Below, piece after piece: positions 12,201 to 19,540 of a stretch of DNA of 64,000 nucleotides. The DNA comes from Halisarca cf. caerulea (taxonomy: Eukaryota; Porifera; Demospongiae; Chondrillida; Halisarcidae), in assembly GCA_963170055.1 (NCBI GenBank), contig CAUJGJ010000188.1, positions 421,671 through 485,670 on the forward strand, in the 5' to 3' direction. The notes below the pieces were generated by a model. The model did not search any database. It saw nothing but the letters and a program-made list of their open reading frames with translations, and was not told where the DNA came from. The stretch's first letter is position 1; each line of letters begins with the position of its first letter. The translations under genes were made by a program, and so were the position numbers.

Positions 12201-15200
12201 AAACACAAGGTGATGGTGATGATCAAGACAACAATGGAGATGATGTAGATAATGGAGATGATGATTGTGCTACCACTTATCAAGTGTCTTTGGCAGAAGC
12301 ACAGACATGCCACATCAGTGTACTTTTCACACTTGCACCACATCGAAAATTTCATGGATCTCCAGAAATCATTCCAGAAGCAATCGAAGATAACTGACTA
12401 TTTCACTAAGTACCGTACGCGCTCTAATTTTGGCAGGCCTAAACTTTCGTGGTTTTCGTGGATTGGAAGCCATCTGCAAAAGTTTAAATCAGCGAAAAGT
12501 TTGAAATCTTGGTGCATTGATATAAAATGGCCGCCGCAGTGATATAAAATGGCTGTCGCTGAGCAGCAGGCGGCGCTGTCGATGCCTTGCTGTATTCTTA
12601 TTAGATCAATGATGATATACCTAATATAGATGTGAAAGAAGGTATAGGCTTGTCCGCTGCCTTTATTTGTCTTCGTTTGCGTTCGCATGTGCCTGTAGCT
12701 ACCTGACGGTGATTGAAGAATGCATGTCGCCCGATTCGTTTGTTTTTGGTTCGCAAGGGTCCGGACTTCACAGATTTGGAGCAAGTTGTCCCATCAAGCA
12801 TGGCAGATGCTGTTAGAAAACAAATATGCAACACTTCAGAGGAAGAAACTGCTCACGTGTCTGTGTCATTGCCCGGTCTGTTTGGCTTGACAATCATTAA
12901 AACTTTAAAGTGCTAATTGCGATCTAGGGTCTACTTAGTTCTATTACTAGTTAACTTGAACATAAAAACAGAGGCACAGGATGGGGACCTGCGAAAATAA
13001 AAACGCGAAAATCGCGAATTTGTGACATCTGCGAAAGTTTAAGCCCGCGAAAATTGGAGCGCGTACGGTAATACATTATTATTATTGTTGTTGCTCTGTT
13101 TACATCTTTGTACTAGCTTACACTGCTGAACTCTTGATCATTTAAGCTGAAAAATGGCTCATTATTATCATACCAGTGCATGTGTTATATGTAACAGCTT
13201 GATTATTCTATAATAACATCTGAAATTAGCATCAAACCAGTTTGAGTAAGCAATAATGAAGCTGTACTGTTAACATGATATACTGATAAGGCCAGGCAAA
13301 ATTGATTCCCAGTTTATCGTCAAGCCTTCTAAATTACAGTATGAGGGAGGGAGGTCACTTTTCATTATTCATTTATAATGAAATGCACTTTGAGGTATTA
13401 TTAAGACATACGTAATCGTACTCCTTGATCATTGTAATACTACAAACTATGTAAAGAAACAATTATATTACAGTATATCCTTTTATTTGTTCTAAGACTA
13501 ATACATGTACAACTACACGTACATATTAAAATCATATTTTACACACAAATTAATGAAAACTATATGTAAGGTAGCAATGGCTAGGCTCATCTATGATCAC
13601 ATACCGGTAACCACAAATAATGAATAATGAAAATAGTCAGGTGCAAGCTGAATCACATGCGGGCAGAAACGATAAACTGGGAATTAACTTTGCCTGGCCT
13701 AACATGAAATTTCTCAATGGTCCCTTAGGTTTCTTGTTAAGAGGGTTCAACTGTAGCTGAAAATATTTGTGGTATAATTGTATATTGCAATTAATCGTAA
13801 AAGCGGAAGTTTGTAAATTTATTATTTGTGGTTGATAGCTGAACACTGTCACACATACTAAAATGCTTGTGGATTTGTGAGCAAATTCCTGCCAGAACCA
13901 CAAGCAACAAGACTTAATTCCTGCAAGCATTTCCAGCATTCCAGTATCTAGGAACTCTATTATACTTGATATAATAATATAACCTATGTGGTGCCTCTAA
14001 ACCTTTTTTGTCATATTTTATATGTAGGTACCTTACAGCAATATAGTATGGCGTCTGCTCACTACTTTCAAGCCTCATTCATTTGTGATCACATTTTTCA
14101 CTACTGATGTAAGTATCTTTTTCTCCACTGTGTTTAGTGTGTGATTAAAGTTACTGAGCTATGATGTACTTTGCTTCTAGTACATGTGACACTTGTAAAC
14201 GTGTACATGCACGTTGTACATACATATGTTTGTAGATATGCCAGGTGTAAATTTTGTGCAGGAATTTATAAGAAATGCATTTCTAGAATGCATTAAATAC
14301 TTTTCAAATAAAATTGAATTTGAGTTTTGTTATCTTTATAATCTAGTGCAAATTTTAAATTTGAACTTTAAAATAATTGTAACATTTGCAAGTTTTTTCC
14401 TGTATGCCATGCCATAGTTGATATGGATGTACAAGCAGAAAGTGGTGTCCGCCTTTTTGTTGAATTGCAATTATTGCAGAATTGCCAAATGATAAACTTC
14501 AGTTTTGTTCTAGCTTTAGTTGAACTGTACAGAATGCTCTTTCTATACCATTTGTATAACTTTCAACCTGCTTCAAGAAAAGATACACTTGAGATCTATT
14601 ATGAATGTGACAGGCCACATGATTGTTTGCCATAATGCACGTACACAGTAGTACCTCTTTTGTGAGACCACCCTTCGGGGCAGGTGAAAGGTGGTCTCTT
14701 AAAAGAGCTGGTCTCTGATGTGGGGGAATTTAGTATGGGGCATATGTGCATGTAAAAATTGTTCCCAATAAGACTGCATGGTTTCACAAAAGAGGTCGTC
14801 TCCCATGAGAGTGGTCTCTCAAAAGGGGTACTACTGTAATTATATTGTAAGATGTACTGAACCATAGATTTTTCATTCAGTCATAAATTTATATATTGTT
14901 AAATTCTATGGCCAAACCATTTTATTTTGCAAGGAGTTTGTTAGGTTGCTTTTTTCCACCATTTTAATGATGGCATCATGATTTCTATATACAGTAAATG
15001 GGTGTTAGTAATTTTAGGAATAATTGAAATCTACATAGTGTGCAGCTGATAGCAGTATTATTTAATGTTTTATTTTCTTTTGATTTGAAGTCCTTTTCAG
15101 GCCTTGAAATCAGCGTATTCTATCCGTTAGTGGTAATTTCAGACTTTGAGGGGCTTAGCTTTTGAATGGCAACTTCATGAGGCTTTTTTGATCCTTTGTG

Positions 15201-16859
15201 TGGCATACTAGAGGCTATCTCGGGTAGTTTAAAATTTTCATTCATCAATTCAATGACTCAAGTAAACCTAACAGTTTAGCGTATCACACATAGTTTGCAT
15301 GACTTTGTTTGCTATATAATTGTATAGTGACGTTATTGACACTTTTAGGGTATCCACGGGCTAATTCTCAACCAACTGCTGGCGATTTGATAAATACCCG
15401 TGAATTTTGTTATGTCATTGCATGACTACTGTACCCACTCTACAAATACTACACTTCAGATTTCATCAGGGAGAAAATTGCTTAAGCATTCTAATTTTCC
15501 TGTGTAACTATGCATGTAAAAACCTTGAAATTGTAAAAAAACTTGCACTATAGACTCTCACTAGCATGTGTACAATCGAAGGCACAACACTTTCGCTTCA
15601 AGTGATAAATACTGAGATTTCAGGGAGTTCTCACTGCTCCACACCTTAGATATCCAGTTCTCTCACCTTCCGAAGTAATTTTATTGGAACACATGTGCTA
15701 CAATCCTACTGTACACTATGCTTCTACTCTGTCATATATCCAGTTCCCTAACTCTATCTGCAATTTTGTCAAGAACAAATGTACATGTGTGGATAAGTGA
15801 AGTCTGACTGTATTGGTGATTGTTGTGCTTTCTGTTTTCATCGATCCAACATATGTCTAAATTTATGATAATCACTTGGGGAAAGTCTTATGATCAGGTA
15901 TTTATGCACTGAATGCACATTTATCCAAAATTTATGTTGTGCGAAAAACCGTTTTTTGCCCACAAAGCTATAACCTATTCCCCAAGCAATTTTCAAATGG
16001 TTTACTACTTTGTCCTTTAAAAACTAGCTTCATGAAAAATCCTCAATGATTTTGACCTGTGGCAAAGGCAAAGTTTGTCTAGAACACCTATATTTCAGCA
16101 CTGTTTTTCTTCCTTTGGGAAAGAGTTACCATTATTATTATAGCTTCGCGATAGTTAGCATATGTGTTATCTTAAAGGGACACCCAGGCAATATACAAGT
16201 TAAGTTCAATGAATAGACTCTTGTATACTGATCCCAATATTGCCACTGTTTTCTGCATGCACTGCTTAGTTCACAATATATTTGCAGTTAAAGCTGTAAA
16301 TTACGGGTTAAAATCCACCATGTTGGATCCGATGTGCAACATGACTTCCAAGAGTGATGGGGCCCAAGAATAAATACTAGCGCGTTTGGTTTTGGACCTG
16401 TACGAGAATTAGAAAGTACATTTTGAGTTGTTTTTGACTACTACAGTGACGTTTTCACCTGTCAGCAATAGATTTAGTGCAGATGACTCACGATTATACA
16501 CTATTGCTGAATTTGACCATTTTTGGCTGTAGTACTAGCTTAGAGAATTTGGAAATTTGGAGAGCATTATCCAGTAGTATCTTAGAGGAACTTTTTCTGC
16601 CTGACACACCTGCACAGTTACTGTAATGAAATTGACTGTCATTGTAGCTCCTCCCCATAGTTGTCTGTACTATCAATAACTTATTAGCGCCTATCCTGTT
16701 TATTGGTATCATTGTGTTTGCCTTATATTTTTCTTTCAGGGTGAAGATAGCATAGAGCTTGCGAGTGTCTTGAATATGTATGAGATTGTTGAAGTGAATA
16801 CGCGTCAGTTGCAGGGATACTCACTTCAAGTGGCTCATTATCAACTGAAAGCTGACTAA
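1779..16859 (+). CDS. AMD1: S-adenosylmethionine decarboxylase proenzyme, C-terminal half, five exons (5' partial)
   Basis: The family decarboxylates S-adenosylmethionine to give the aminopropyl donor for spermidine and spermine; the proenzyme cleaves itself to create a pyruvoyl group. The five spliced exons encode about 180 residues in one frame with GT-AG introns, the last four junctions falling between codons. Aligned from memory with the human enzyme, the putrescine-site residues Asp174, Thr176 and Glu178 are kept in RPDRTFE and Glu256 in SFETN. Phe223 and the processing residues Ser229 (FEPWGYS) and His243 (NIHVTP) are also kept. Two sites differ: Cys226 is Trp and Glu247, which contacts the AdoMet ribose, is Gln. 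The N-terminal ~150 residues (Glu67/Ser68 cleavage site, Cys82) are not recognisable here and probably lie left of the window. Introns are long (about 2.6-5.5 kb) and transposon-filled. Family identity is firm; whether it is a working enzyme or a divergent paralogue is open. Confidence 0.88.
3402..3435. repeat. perfect 15-bp inverted repeat, 4-nt loop
   Basis: ATTTCCAGCATAAAT (3402-3416) is followed by TGAG and by its exact reverse complement (3421-3435). One G-T wobble and three further pairs extend the stem to 19 positions. Such a short perfect hairpin inside an intron could be a recent palindromic insertion or a cruciform-forming site. Confidence 0.85.
3615..3795 (-). repeat. hAT-like repeat copy, minus orientation, with C20 run
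   Basis: Read on the minus strand the segment begins CAGGGGCAGATCTA, then a G-rich stretch, GCATGGGATAGT, TAAGCTTA and a block around ATGGCCACCAGC. The same blocks in the same order occur on the + strand at 5219-5910, so the two are inverted copies of one family. The C20 run at 3745-3764 is an expansion of the family's G-rich stretch. The far end could not be fixed. Confidence 0.55.
3745..3764. repeat. poly-C run (20 C)
   Basis: Twenty consecutive C follow CCCCCT. In the copy at 5219-5263 the corresponding place holds TTTTTTTTGGGGGG on the opposite strand, so this run grew within a transposon-derived sequence. Confidence 0.95.
3984..4004. repeat. poly-G run (21 G)
   Basis: Twenty-one consecutive G after GTGTAAATGTAC. 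It lies 220 bases from the poly-C run and in inverted sense to it, so the two could pair or could bound an element; the flanks are too diverged to decide. Confidence 0.95.
4085..4172 (-). repeat. inverted copy of the segment at about 790-870
   Basis: On the minus strand this reads GCTAATGTATGGAGGCCATG and then TTTTTCCGTGTCAATCC and a TATGGAGTA block; bases 810-860 read almost the same on the + strand. A 10-bp inverted repeat (TATGGAGTAC...GTACTCCATA) lies inside at about 4085-4110. The family and true ends are unknown. Confidence 0.55.
4895..5000. repeat. degenerate short tandem repeat around GGCTAGA
   Basis: About three imperfect units with spacing near 30 bases contain CAGGTA(C/T)AG(G/A)GCTAGA-like cores followed by GGG(C/T)A. 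Too diverged for an exact period. Confidence 0.4.
5017..5101. repeat. 85-nt long hairpin (27-bp arms)
   Basis: Arms 5017-5043 and 5075-5101 are inverted copies with 25 of 27 positions matching, and the inner part adds GCAGCA/TGCTGC pairs (5044-5049, 5063-5068). Size and shape fit either a short palindromic MITE or a microRNA-precursor-like foldback inside the intron. Sequence alone does not separate the two. Confidence 0.75.
5219..6122 (+). mobile_element. hAT-like non-autonomous element, interrupted by a second element
   Basis: The left end CTAGGGCAGATTTAG and the right end TGAATCTGCCCCTG (read outward CAGGGGCAGATTCA) form degenerate hAT-like terminal repeats. Inside are blocks shared with the inverted copy at 3615-3795: CATGGGATAGT, TAAGCTTA, ACATGTGTGGGT and ATGGCCGCCAGC. 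No 8-base target duplication is visible at the outer ends, so these could be two solo ends. Bases 5264-5794 are a later insertion. Confidence 0.45.
5264..5794. mobile_element. 531-bp hAT-like MITE nested in an older copy
   Basis: Ends are CAGTGGCGGATTCATGG and, read inward from the right, CAGGGGCGGATCCAGGATT, a common hAT-type terminus in invertebrates. GACATG lies directly outside both ends (5258-5263 and 5795-5800), a 6-7 base match where hAT normally leaves 8. Removing the element rejoins CATGGGATAGT, which matches the uninterrupted copy at 3615-3795 and confirms insertion. No coding region. Confidence 0.7.
6161..6233. repeat. (TA)n microsatellite, about 36 units
   Basis: Uninterrupted TA dinucleotides. 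The left flank GCAGCTCTAC resembles the left flank of the AT microsatellite at 19220 (TTCAGCTCTAC), so both may sit in copies of one repeat. Confidence 0.97.
6246..6360 (+). repeat. repeat copy related to 19846-19975
   Basis: GTCATACATCAAAGAGACCG near the start and AGCGCC, TATGG and CAGTCATAA blocks further on recur in the same order at 19846-19975. The middle differs. Probably two old copies of a MITE. Confidence 0.45.
6782..6858. repeat. GC-headed hairpin with GAGTATC ends
   Basis: AGGAGTATCGTATTTACTGC pairs with the inverted sequence at 6838-6858. The loop is CpG-rich and contains CGCCCTCGGG and CACCCTCGGG. A similar loop sits between inverted arms near 20292-20379, suggesting a family of small palindromic elements. 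Confidence 0.6.
7344..7514 (+). CDS. AMD1: AMD1 exon b (57 codons, contains FEPWGYS)
   Basis: The exon lies between TTTTCATAG and CAG|gtacag and is an exact number of codons. It encodes VLMNNISSEARELFLYK, then a variable stretch, then AFEPWGYSLN, which matches the family's Phe-x-Pro-Cys-Gly-Tyr-Ser. Phe223 (stacks on the AdoMet base) and Ser229 (autoprocessing) are kept, but Cys226 is Trp. Confidence 0.9.
7626..8182. mobile_element. possible 555-bp element with ATTCCCTA(A)TTTTTT ends
   Basis: The left end reads ATGCATTCCCTATTTTTTT, and the right end read inward gives ATATATTCCCTAATTTTTTC. A third copy, ATCATTCCCTAATTTTTAG, lies inside near 7718, followed by CTCTAATTTTTCGTC. A clean target duplication is not visible, so the borders are tentative. 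Confidence 0.4.
8931..9700. mobile_element. foldback element, inverted arms over 200 bp
   Basis: The left arm (about 8955-9190) and right arm (about 9365-9697) are inverted copies. The block GTAGCCCAG...CTATTTCGCCTCCT... ACCCATT and the block GATCTGGAAGA...TTGATATACTGGTG...TTCCACAAAAGTT occur in both. The right arm has about 90 extra bases (9513-9604). The centre (about 9262-9345) holds a third copy of the second block in direct orientation. TAGTTAAGACATAGG at the far left recurs inverted at 9796-9812. The two open frames across 9188-9542 follow from the palindrome and look like no known protein. Confidence 0.7.
9711..9791. repeat. hairpin with 22-bp arms (GGGCTGTATGG...)
   Basis: Arms 9711-9732 and 9770-9791 match at 20 of 22 positions when one is reversed. 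It sits beside the right end of the foldback element and may be its outer terminus or a separate small palindromic MITE. Confidence 0.7.
9812..9981. mobile_element. 170-bp pogo/Tc1-mariner-type MITE
   Basis: The left end CAGTAGAACCTCGTTAGT and the right end (inward CAGTCAAACCTCGTTAGT) are inverted repeats with 16 of 18 matches. The left flank is TA; the right flank is TG, probably a mutated TA. The start resembles the nearby full-length Tigger end, so related transposases could have moved it. Confidence 0.8.
10312..10389 (+). CDS. AMD1: AMD1 exon c (26 codons, NIHVTP...SFETN)
   Basis: The exon lies between ACCCAG and TCT|gtgagt. It encodes EDKYCNIHVTPQEECSYASF and then ETNSSS, the most conserved part of the family. 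His243 and Glu256 are kept. The position equal to Glu247, which binds the AdoMet ribose in the human enzyme, is Gln. Confidence 0.92.
10717..10900 (+). promoter_or_regulatory. subterminal TTAACACGAA-type repeats of the Tigger
   Basis: Variants of (C/G)(T/A)TAACA(C/A/G)GAAA occur near 10717, 10811, 10826, 10842 and 10886, and one more diverged near 10730. The first is part of the terminal repeat, so all are plausible binding sites for the transposase helix-turn-helix domains. The last lies just before the chosen transposase start at 10903, arguing that the upstream ATG at 10870 is not coding. Confidence 0.55.
10903..12412 (+). pseudogene. Tigger/pogo transposase, about 500 residues, four frameshifts
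   Basis: The protein binds the element ends and cuts and rejoins DNA. An N-terminal CENP-B-like helix-turn-helix starts MSSKQKGLSLKTKVNILKSI and ends near KDKQKIL. A second DNA-binding domain contains WFKGVRGKNVPV and, after a frameshift near 11250, SSGWLQRF. The DDE domain keeps all three acids: FNADEMGLFFK, LLIVDNYPAHP and LQPMDQGIIR, with 30 residues between the second and third (DD30D, as in pogo). Other frame breaks fall near 11570, 11980 and 12295. The tail, rich in Asp and Asn, ends KQSKITDYFTK. The natural stop was destroyed by the MITE at 12413. ATG 10903 is preferred because the upstream ATG lies in the terminal repeat zone. It cannot make active protein. Confidence 0.9.
12413..13068. 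mobile_element. 656-bp MITE with CCGTACGCGCTC ends, nested in the Tigger
   Basis: The left end CCGTACGCGCTCTAATTTT and the right end (inward CCGTACGCGCTCCAATTTT) are inverted repeats extending over about 36 bases to TAAACTTTCG. TA flanks both ends (12411-12412, 13069-13070). Removing the element and one TA restores AAG TAA, the transposase stop codon. The right subterminal part is full of CGCGAAAA motifs. The interior has an ATG with good context near 12549 (MAVAEQQAALSM) and another open stretch to 12916, which look gene-like but match nothing I know. Confidence 0.85.
13290..13699. mobile_element. 410-bp palindromic element inside the Tigger 3' part
   Basis: Arms of 31 bases (13290-13320 and 13669-13699) begin GGCCAGGCAAA and match inverted at 28 or more positions. 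The centre is AT-rich without coding frames. It may be a second nested MITE or an ancestral part of this Tigger lineage; no target duplication is clear. Confidence 0.55.
14028..14108 (+). CDS. AMD1: AMD1 exon d (27 codons, FKPHSFVITFF)
   Basis: The exon follows TTTTATATGTAG and ends GAT|gtaagt. It encodes VPYSNIVWRLLTTFKPHSFV and then ITFFTTD, aligning with the family stretch that ends Phe-Lys-Pro-Gly-Lys-Phe and a beta strand of the C-terminal half-fold. Phase 0 on both sides fits exons c and e. Confidence 0.88.
14109..16739 (+). other. AMD1 intron, 2.6 kb
   Basis: It holds the MITE at 14646-14836. Elsewhere it is AT-rich with no recognised gene. Near 16175 a TTAAAGGGACACCCAGGCAA stretch resembles common short-element starts in invertebrates, but no matching end was found. 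It closes with TTTTTCTTTCAG. Confidence 0.75.
14646..14836. mobile_element. 191-bp pogo/Tc1-mariner-type MITE
   Basis: Ends CAGTAGTACCTCTTTTGTGA and, inward from the right, CAGTAGTACCCCTTTTGAGA are inverted repeats that continue through GAGACCAC. TA follows the right end; the left flank is CA, probably a mutated TA. GGTCTC occurs several times in the subterminal parts. No coding region. Confidence 0.82.
16740..16859 (+). CDS. AMD1: AMD1 last exon (39 codons and stop)
   Basis: After a strong acceptor (TTTTTCTTTCAG) the exon encodes GEDSIELASVLNMYEIVEV, then a short link, then YSLQVAHYQLKAD and TAA. This part of the family is poorly conserved, but the final strand pattern Tyr-x-Leu...His-Tyr and the length fit. 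Frame and phase agree with exon d, and a poly(A) signal follows. Confidence 0.82.
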   Translation, partial: GEDSIELASVLNMYEIVEVNTRQLQGYSLQVAHYQLKAD

Positions 16860-16946
16860 TAGTATAATTAGCTGTGAATGCACTGATAATATAGCTAGTT
16901 TGTAAATGTAAGTGACCTTAAGTTTAACCTTAAACACAAATTTTGT

Positions 16947-17255
16947 GATTTGTGGAAAATAAAAATTACTATGCTTATTTTACAAGAATTTGCATTTTTT
17001 GGCAATTTCATGCTGTTCATAAACTTAGAGTAACGTTACTAACGTTAATGTACATTATCGTTGCCAAAAGATTTATAAACACTTTGCAACCATGCAATCA
17101 TGTGATTTGTAGAAATTAAAAATTATACTATGCTTATTTAAGAGATAATTGCAATTTTCGCTATTTTATCCTGTTCATAAATTTTGAGTAAATTTCCTAA
17201 TGTTATCATTGCCAAGTGAATTATAATTCCTTTGGAAACTTACAACCATGTGATA
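16947..17255 (+). repeat. 156-bp direct duplication at the gene's 3' end
   Basis: GATTTGT(G/A)GAAA(A/T)(T/A)AAAAATTA, ACTATGCTTATTT and CTGTTCATAAA occur at 16947 and again at 17103 in the same order. The copies are diverged. Part of the unit also resembles the 147-bp satellite at 22337-23395. Confidence 0.65.
16958..16963 (+). terminator. AATAAA poly(A) signal of AMD1
   Basis: AATAAA occurs 99 bases after the stop codon, giving a short 3' untranslated region. It lies in the first copy of a 156-bp direct duplication; the second copy has AATTAAA at the matching place. Confidence 0.65.
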
Positions 17256-17257
17256 TA

Positions 17258-17285
17258 TTATATTATATATTATATATATATATAA
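17258..17285. repeat. AT-rich short repeat
   Basis: Runs of ATATT and TATATA directly before the inverted repeat that starts at 17286. Confidence 0.8.
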
Positions 17286-17379
17286 TAGTTATATCCCGGT
17301 ATGAATATGGTACGTATCATGGTTATCGCCCAAGACCGAGTCGAAGTTGAGGTTGCGGGCGATGACCTGGATATAACTA
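17286..17379. repeat. inverted repeat TAGTTATATCC with CpG-rich centre
   Basis: TAGTTATATCC (17286-17296) and GGATATAACTA (17369-17379) are exact inverse copies around a centre containing TTATCGCCC and GCGGGCGATGA, which also pair. It belongs with the GC-headed hairpins at 6782 and 20292 as a probable family of small palindromic elements. Confidence 0.6.
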
Positions 17380-17443
17380 ACATGCAAATTGATGTCAATT
17401 TGTTTTTAATTTCATTAACACCAAATTGATTCTATTAACACCC

Positions 17444-17473
17444 TGGTAGTTATTACCCGGGTTATAACTACCA
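17444..17473. repeat. 30-bp near-perfect palindrome around CCCGGG
   Basis: TGGTAGTTATTACCC is followed at once by GGGTTATAACTACCA, one mismatch from a perfect palindrome. With no loop it could form a cruciform or be a head-to-head pair of element ends. Confidence 0.8.
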
Positions 17474-17539
17474 TGCATGCCCAGTTTTTCCTTTGATCTT
17501 AAGCTGAATTAACTGGATAGAAAGATATATATATATACT

Positions 17540-17574
17540 AGCAGGTAAGCCCGCCTTTGGCGGGCTCACCTGCT
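17540..17574. repeat. GCAGGT...GCCCGCC hairpin
   Basis: AGCAGGTAAGCCCGCC and GGCGGGCTCACCTGCT pair with one mismatch around a TTT loop, directly after a short TA run. The GC-rich stem in AT-rich surroundings suggests a small transposon end or structured RNA; it resembles the tip of known palindromic MITEs. Confidence 0.75.
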
Positions 17575-17579
17575 ACGTC

Positions 17580-18045
17580 ACAACGTATGCATTGTCGTAT
17601 CATGTGCATTGTTGCATCGTGTGTATTGTTGAGTTGCATGAGCAGTGACTGTGAACAATAATTATTATGTTTCCAGGAATGCCAATTGTTGACTATACGG
17701 TTGCAGGAGTAGTTCATGTATCATAATATGAGAAATGAAAACACAAATTTTAAATGATTAGTGCAAAACTACTTTGTAGACAATATTTCTAGTTACCAGG
17801 TGAAGCGAGGTTAATTACTTCTGCTGTGCAGGGACCTGATGTCTCGTTTGGCCTGCGTGGCTGTACAAATTGGCGATTTTGACCCATTTCTGTTTATTTC
17901 TTTAATGAAATGCTCATTTGTCAAAACGTTTGGGAGCGAGGCGTGCCAATGCTTGGGTTGAGGCGCAGATAGAGAGAACCTTCAGTGAAAGCAATTTGCA
18001 GTTGAAATTTTTAAGGGGGTGGAAGGAGAGTCTGGTGTACATGCA
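17580..18045. other. nothing recognised
   Basis: AT-rich sequence without open frames of note, splice-framed coding or internal repeats that I can see. Confidence 0.5.
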
Positions 18046-18187
18046 TGTTGAACCTTCCCCCCTGTCCCCCACTGGATAGAACCCTGCTGTGTGTGTGTGT
18101 GTGTGTTTGTGTGTGTGCGTGCGTGCGTGCGTGTGTGCATGCATGCGTGCGTGCGTGCATGCGTGTGTGTGGGGGAGAGAGAATGCA

Positions 18188-18229
<42 letters not shown>

Positions 18230-18273
18230 CGTACATGCGTGCAGGCATGCGTGTGTGTGTGTGCGCACTCGCC

Positions 18274-18308
<35 letters not shown>

Positions 18309-18451
18309 ATGTGTGTGGGAGAGAGAATGCATGTGTGTGCATGTGTGTTGTGTGGGGGGGTACCTAGGATGAAAATTTTGGGATGGAAGCTTCCCTCCAC
18401 TCCCTCACTAAATAGAAGCCTGGTATGTGTGTGTATATTATGTATGTGTGT

Positions 18452-18488
<37 letters not shown>

Positions 18489-18515
18489 TGTGTGTGCGTG
18501 TGCGTATTATCTATA
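18046..18515. repeat. duplicated GT-rich microsatellite unit
   Basis: Two GT tracts (about 18089-18345 and 18425-18500) are each preceded by a related non-GT block: CCCCCACTGGATAGAACCCTG near 18065 and TCCCTCACTAAATAGAAGCC near 18400. The first tract also repeats GGGAGAGAGAATGCATG at about 18173 and 18318. The locus thus grew by both dinucleotide slippage and larger duplication. The open frames across it are only Cys-Val or His-Thr repeats. Confidence 0.9.
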
Positions 18516-19218
18516 GGCTCGATCGCGAGGTTCTGCACTCATTTGTGCACAACTAGTAATTCTGCCTGCAGCTGGTGCATTCATCACTACTGATCGAGTT
18601 ACATGATCCACTCCTTGGCTGTAGAACATACAGCATCCCATGGCAAAAACATGAAGTGCTCAAGTCATGCATGCAATGCCTATACTTCTTGCAGTGTTTG
18701 CCCTTGTGCTTTACTAACATAAAACAGGGTTGAATGGGGAACTGTAGTCTTTTGAACTGGAAAGGCAGCTCACTACCTGAGGGGGTTCTATTGTCGCTGC
18801 GCTGTTCTTGCGCCGATGCAATACGCCGATATGTGTCATTCTACCCTTTGCCTGCCCACCCTGAACTCTTGTATTTAAGTCCAATGGAGGCATTGCGCCT
18901 TATCCGTCAAGACAATTGTTTGTCTAGTCTTCAAATCCCCTAAACTCTGGCAATAAGCAGAATTCGAAGGGTTGCACCTTCACGAAGTACATCTAGTCTC
19001 CAGAATACCGTATATGCATTCCATAAACGCTTACGAAAACATGGCGTCTTTTCCGCACGGAGAAAATTCTTGTGGCGCTCTTCTCGGGTGGAGAGAATCA
19101 CCTTCCATCTACCCCACCATGACACCCCCCATGAGGCTCCTCGAAAGTGTACCGCTTTTCATGTCGATCGTACTTGAGCTGTGGGAGGAGTTTGCAAACA
19201 GACAAATTCAGCTCTACG

Positions 19219-19219
<1 letters not shown>
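18516..19219. other. unassigned stretch, slightly GC-richer
   Basis: A + strand open frame at 18734-18943 and overlapping ones on both strands up to 19200 have mixed composition but match no family I know, and no splice or start context supports them. Probably intergenic or an old transposon remnant. Confidence 0.4.

Positions 19220-19281
<62 letters not shown>
19220..19281. repeat. (AT)n microsatellite, about 30 units
   Basis: Uninterrupted AT dinucleotides. The left flank CAGCTCTAC is shared with the TA tract at 6161. Confidence 0.95.
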
Positions 19282-19286
<5 letters not shown>

Positions 19287-19540
19287 CAGGGTATTTATAA
19301 TTGTCCGGGAATAAAATGCAAGCATAGCCGTCTTGAATTAGCAGCACGAATTATCGATTGTTTTTGCTTAGTTGACAAGATTTTTGCCCAGTTCTTCTTA
19401 CTGGATGAAAGTTGTATATATTCTGTGCATGTTGGTACTTAACTAGCAATTGTTTCTATTGTCTGAAGAAAAAGATAGCGAGCTAACAATACATAGAAGT
19501 TTCAGATAAACTTTGCCTCGGCCGCACCTTTAAATCCCTC
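19282..19540. other. nothing recognised
   Basis: Begins AATATACAGGGTATTTATAA, which recalls the end of some DNA transposons, but no partner end was found. Confidence 0.4.

Larger units (their letters stand above)
10704..13753 (+). mobile_element. full-length Tigger (pogo family) DNA transposon, 3,050 bp
   Basis: Terminal inverted repeats CAGTTGAACCCTCTTAACA at the left and the matching TGTTAAGAGGGTTCAACTG type end at the right are flanked by TA on both sides (10702-10703, 13754-13755), the standard Tc1/mariner/pogo duplication. The left subterminal region repeats TTAACACGAA-like motifs, likely transposase-binding sites. The interior encodes a pogo-type transposase, now broken, and holds two nested palindromic sequences (12413-13068 and 13290-13699). 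The ends are well preserved, so it inserted fairly recently compared with other repeats here. Confidence 0.93.
10390..14027 (+). other. AMD1 intron, 3.6 kb, mostly a Tigger transposon
   Basis: Without the 3,050-bp element and one TA this intron would be about 586 bases. Insertion thus enlarged it roughly sixfold while leaving both splice borders intact. Confidence 0.85.

Noticed and set aside
18011..18593. Long open frames on both strands in the GT tract (Cys-Val and His-Thr repeats)
   Set aside because: They come directly from the dinucleotide repeat being open in several frames; no start, family or splice support.
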